DNA of 21,127 nt from Silene noctiflora (taxonomy: Eukaryota > Streptophyta > Magnoliopsida > Caryophyllales > Caryophyllaceae): the NCBI GenBank assembly GCA_009801015.1, contig VHZZ01012959.1, positions 21,287 through 42,413 of the forward strand, given 5' to 3'. Under the pieces are notes generated by a model. It had not been told where the DNA came from, did no database searches, and saw nothing but the letters and a program-made list of their open reading frames with translations. The position numbers were made by a program, and so were the translations under genes. Shown here one piece after another: positions 19,539 through 21,127 of this stretch (positions are counted from its first letter, which is position 1; the number at the start of each line of letters is the position of its first letter).

Positions 19539-20599
19539 TGATAGGCTATTGCACACCTAACAAAAATACCCCAGACTTGGCAACAAATGAATGTAGTAAG
19601 GTAGGGGGTCGAATCACATGGAAACGGGAGTTGCTTAATAAAATGCTATGAGTAGAAATTTATCTAGGTCGGTTTATCTTTTTGTTTGTGTTTTGGTGAT
19701 AACAACAATAATTAAAATGATGAATTAACAATGATAATAAAAAGAGTCTAGGGGAATCTGGTCATATATGCATAGAAAAAACGGTTCATGTTAAGCTAGG
19801 GAAGCATAATAATGATAAATGTTTAGGTCTTATGACAACCACCTCTTGGCCTTATTATCAACCATAGAACGGGTTCTAACGAGCTCTCGCTATGGCTAGA
19901 TCGGTCGACTATAACATGCTTAGTCTAATTCAATTCCATGCCTCTCGACTTATAGAACGAATTAACAAATTAATCAAGAATTGTGATCAATAATCAAAGA
20001 CTAACAATACAACACAAGCATGTGATAGAAACAAATACGCATTATTATGACATTCTAATTTAACATTTATAAATAATAACTATGTATGGCTCCCCTAATC
20101 CCTAGACAAAAGGACTACTCACTCATGTTAAAAGTTAAATAAAGATGATTGAAATAATAAACATGATGATAAAAATGTAATAACTAAATAGAAAATAAGA
20201 AAGATAAATAATGCTAAATAACATAAATAAAAGGAATAACTAAAGATAAAATGCAAATGTAATAGTAATAACTAATGTTGAGAAATTTAAATGAAAATGC
20301 TAGAGAATTGCTATAATGAAAATAACTTTAACATAAACATGAAATGAACTACTATGGTGTGAAATCCTAATAAAGACTAACTAAATAATGATTACGATTA
20401 AAGATGAAATAACAAACTAAACTAGAATGAAAGTACTAATGAAAATAACAAAGGAGAAATGCTAGAACAAAGAATTACCAAAATGAACTTGTGAATGAAA
20501 AATAAAAATAATCAAATTAACTTGTAATATAACTTGAAGAGAATTGTTGTGAATACAAGGAAAATTAAGAACAATATTTCTGAAAAGTTGTAAAAGATA
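19539..20599 (-). mobile_element. Inverted, truncated relative of the solo LTR
   Basis: Reverse complemented, it matches the downstream half of 17660-19139. Shared blocks include GTCTAGGGATT(A/G)GGGGAGCC (20082-20106 versus about 18580-18602), ATAAGTCGAGAGGCA, GAATTAGACTAAGCATG, and GATTCGACCCC before the end. It starts TGATAGGC at 19539, the complement of a ...CA terminus, preceded by AAAAT. Similarity is lost at 20600, so most of U3 is absent and no second target copy was found. The middle is A-rich low complexity. Confidence 0.7.
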
Positions 20600-20997
20600 T
20601 GTAATACCCATCCTATCGAAGGACCTGTTGACTGACCATAGTTAACTAGTGTGACCTTAATCGTCAAGACGAAGTAGTTGTTTAACTTTGGACTCGACCT
20701 AGTGAGTGACATTCGGTCGAGTGTGATGGCACTCGACCGAGCGCGTCGTGGACAGCGTAATTAATATATTACGCGTAAGTCACAATTCCGGAATCATTTT
20801 CTTATTTCTTTTCTTTTTTCCTTTCTTCCCCAAAACCCTAAATCGACACATCTCTCCCTACTACTCATCCCTCACCTTGCTAGCATATACCTGGGAGATT
20901 ATCACGGGAATGGAAGGTTACGCCGAATCCGACCTTGTTAGCCAATCGTACGATAAGGTACGTCACCGTCACCGTCTGTATGTCTCGGGATTAGGGT
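20600..20997 (+). mobile_element. Gypsy-type LTR-like sequence starting TGTAATACCC
   Basis: TGTAATACCC at 20600 resembles the TGTAACACCC terminus of gypsy LTRs and abuts the truncated inverted LTR. The region includes a perfect hairpin (20714-20739), a pyrimidine run followed by AAAACCCTAAATCG, and GTCACCGTCACCGTC. No full TG...CA element with target duplication could be closed. Open frames here are not credible genes. Confidence 0.4.
20714..20739. repeat. 10-bp perfect inverted repeat, 6-nt loop
   Basis: CGGTCGAGTG (20714-20723) pairs with CACTCGACCG (20730-20739) around TGATGG. A related CTCGACC appears just upstream (20694-20700), so it may be part of a repeated motif in this LTR family. 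Confidence 0.85.
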
Positions 20998-21127
20998 TGT
21001 AACACCCATAGTTTCCGTAATATATTTATATGATTTATTTTCCCATATTTCGTATTTTTATTTTCCGGGAAAATATCCTTTTTCATGTTTAATTGGCTTT
21101 TCTATCTCGAGTTTGGTGAAAACCCAC
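20998..21127 (+). mobile_element. Possible further LTR start (TGTAACACCC), cut by window end
   Basis: A second TGTAACACCC terminus-like sequence lies at 20998-21007, followed by AT-rich sequence to the edge. It may be the start of another gypsy-type LTR, or the junction of the one beginning at 20600. Confidence 0.3.

Noticed and set aside
20748..21002. 84-codon frame starting near the right end
   Set aside because: It runs over a pyrimidine tract and LTR-like sequence and has no recognisable domain.

Overview
The window is nuclear DNA from a flowering plant, almost certainly a eudicot. It is AT-rich, its gene structure is fragmented into many short exons with GT-AG introns, and it carries plant-type repeats: a Ty1/copia 3' end, Stowaway-like MITEs, a tRNA-derived SINE and nested LTRs. 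One gene encodes a PLS-class pentatricopeptide repeat (PPR) protein of the organelle RNA-editing kind, a family greatly expanded in land plants. The LTR sequences near the right end look to me like ones from Caryophyllales, but that is only an impression. Three ambiguous bases (67, 332, 334) lie in the first 340 nt.

Layout. Positions 1-548 hold the RNase H end, polypurine tract and probable 3' LTR of a copia element. An AT-rich spacer with a 63-bp tandem duplication follows. From about 1.98 to 9.2 kb lies a complete SAC-domain phosphoinositide phosphatase gene. I could join it across 15 exons with all frames compatible (762 codons). It resembles Arabidopsis SAC2-SAC5 and has the catalytic C-x5-R motif. 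Its introns carry MITEs and a long CT microsatellite. From 9.2 to 10.26 kb there is 3' flank with A-tract repeats, a Stowaway-like MITE and an approximately 400-bp element with long inverted repeats. From 10.48 to 12.73 kb lies an intact single-exon PPR gene, probably the orthologue of Arabidopsis At4g32430 (GRS1), a mitochondrial RNA-editing factor.

Immediately after the PPR stop codon comes a detached, decayed copy of SAC exon 10 and its downstream intron. A copy of the PPR leader block follows at about 13.31-13.41 kb. The 5' half (exons 1-7) of a second, broken SAC gene then runs from 13.6 to 16.66 kb. This order, with a 3' SAC piece ahead of a 5' SAC piece, looks like the remains of more than one round of SAC/PPR tandem duplication followed by deletion.

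From 17.19 kb to the end the window is nested LTR material. A minus-strand Ty3/gypsy-type LTR is split by a solo LTR of 1,480 bp (17660-19139) flanked by a perfect AAAAT target-site duplication. It is also joined to an inverted, truncated relative of that LTR (19539-about 20599). Further gypsy-like LTR sequence begins at 20600. The two intact genes are not functionally linked by known biology: one acts on endomembrane phosphoinositides, the other on mitochondrial transcripts. Their proximity looks like ordinary gene order disturbed by local duplication. I saw no rRNA, tRNA, CRISPR or prokaryotic-type feature.
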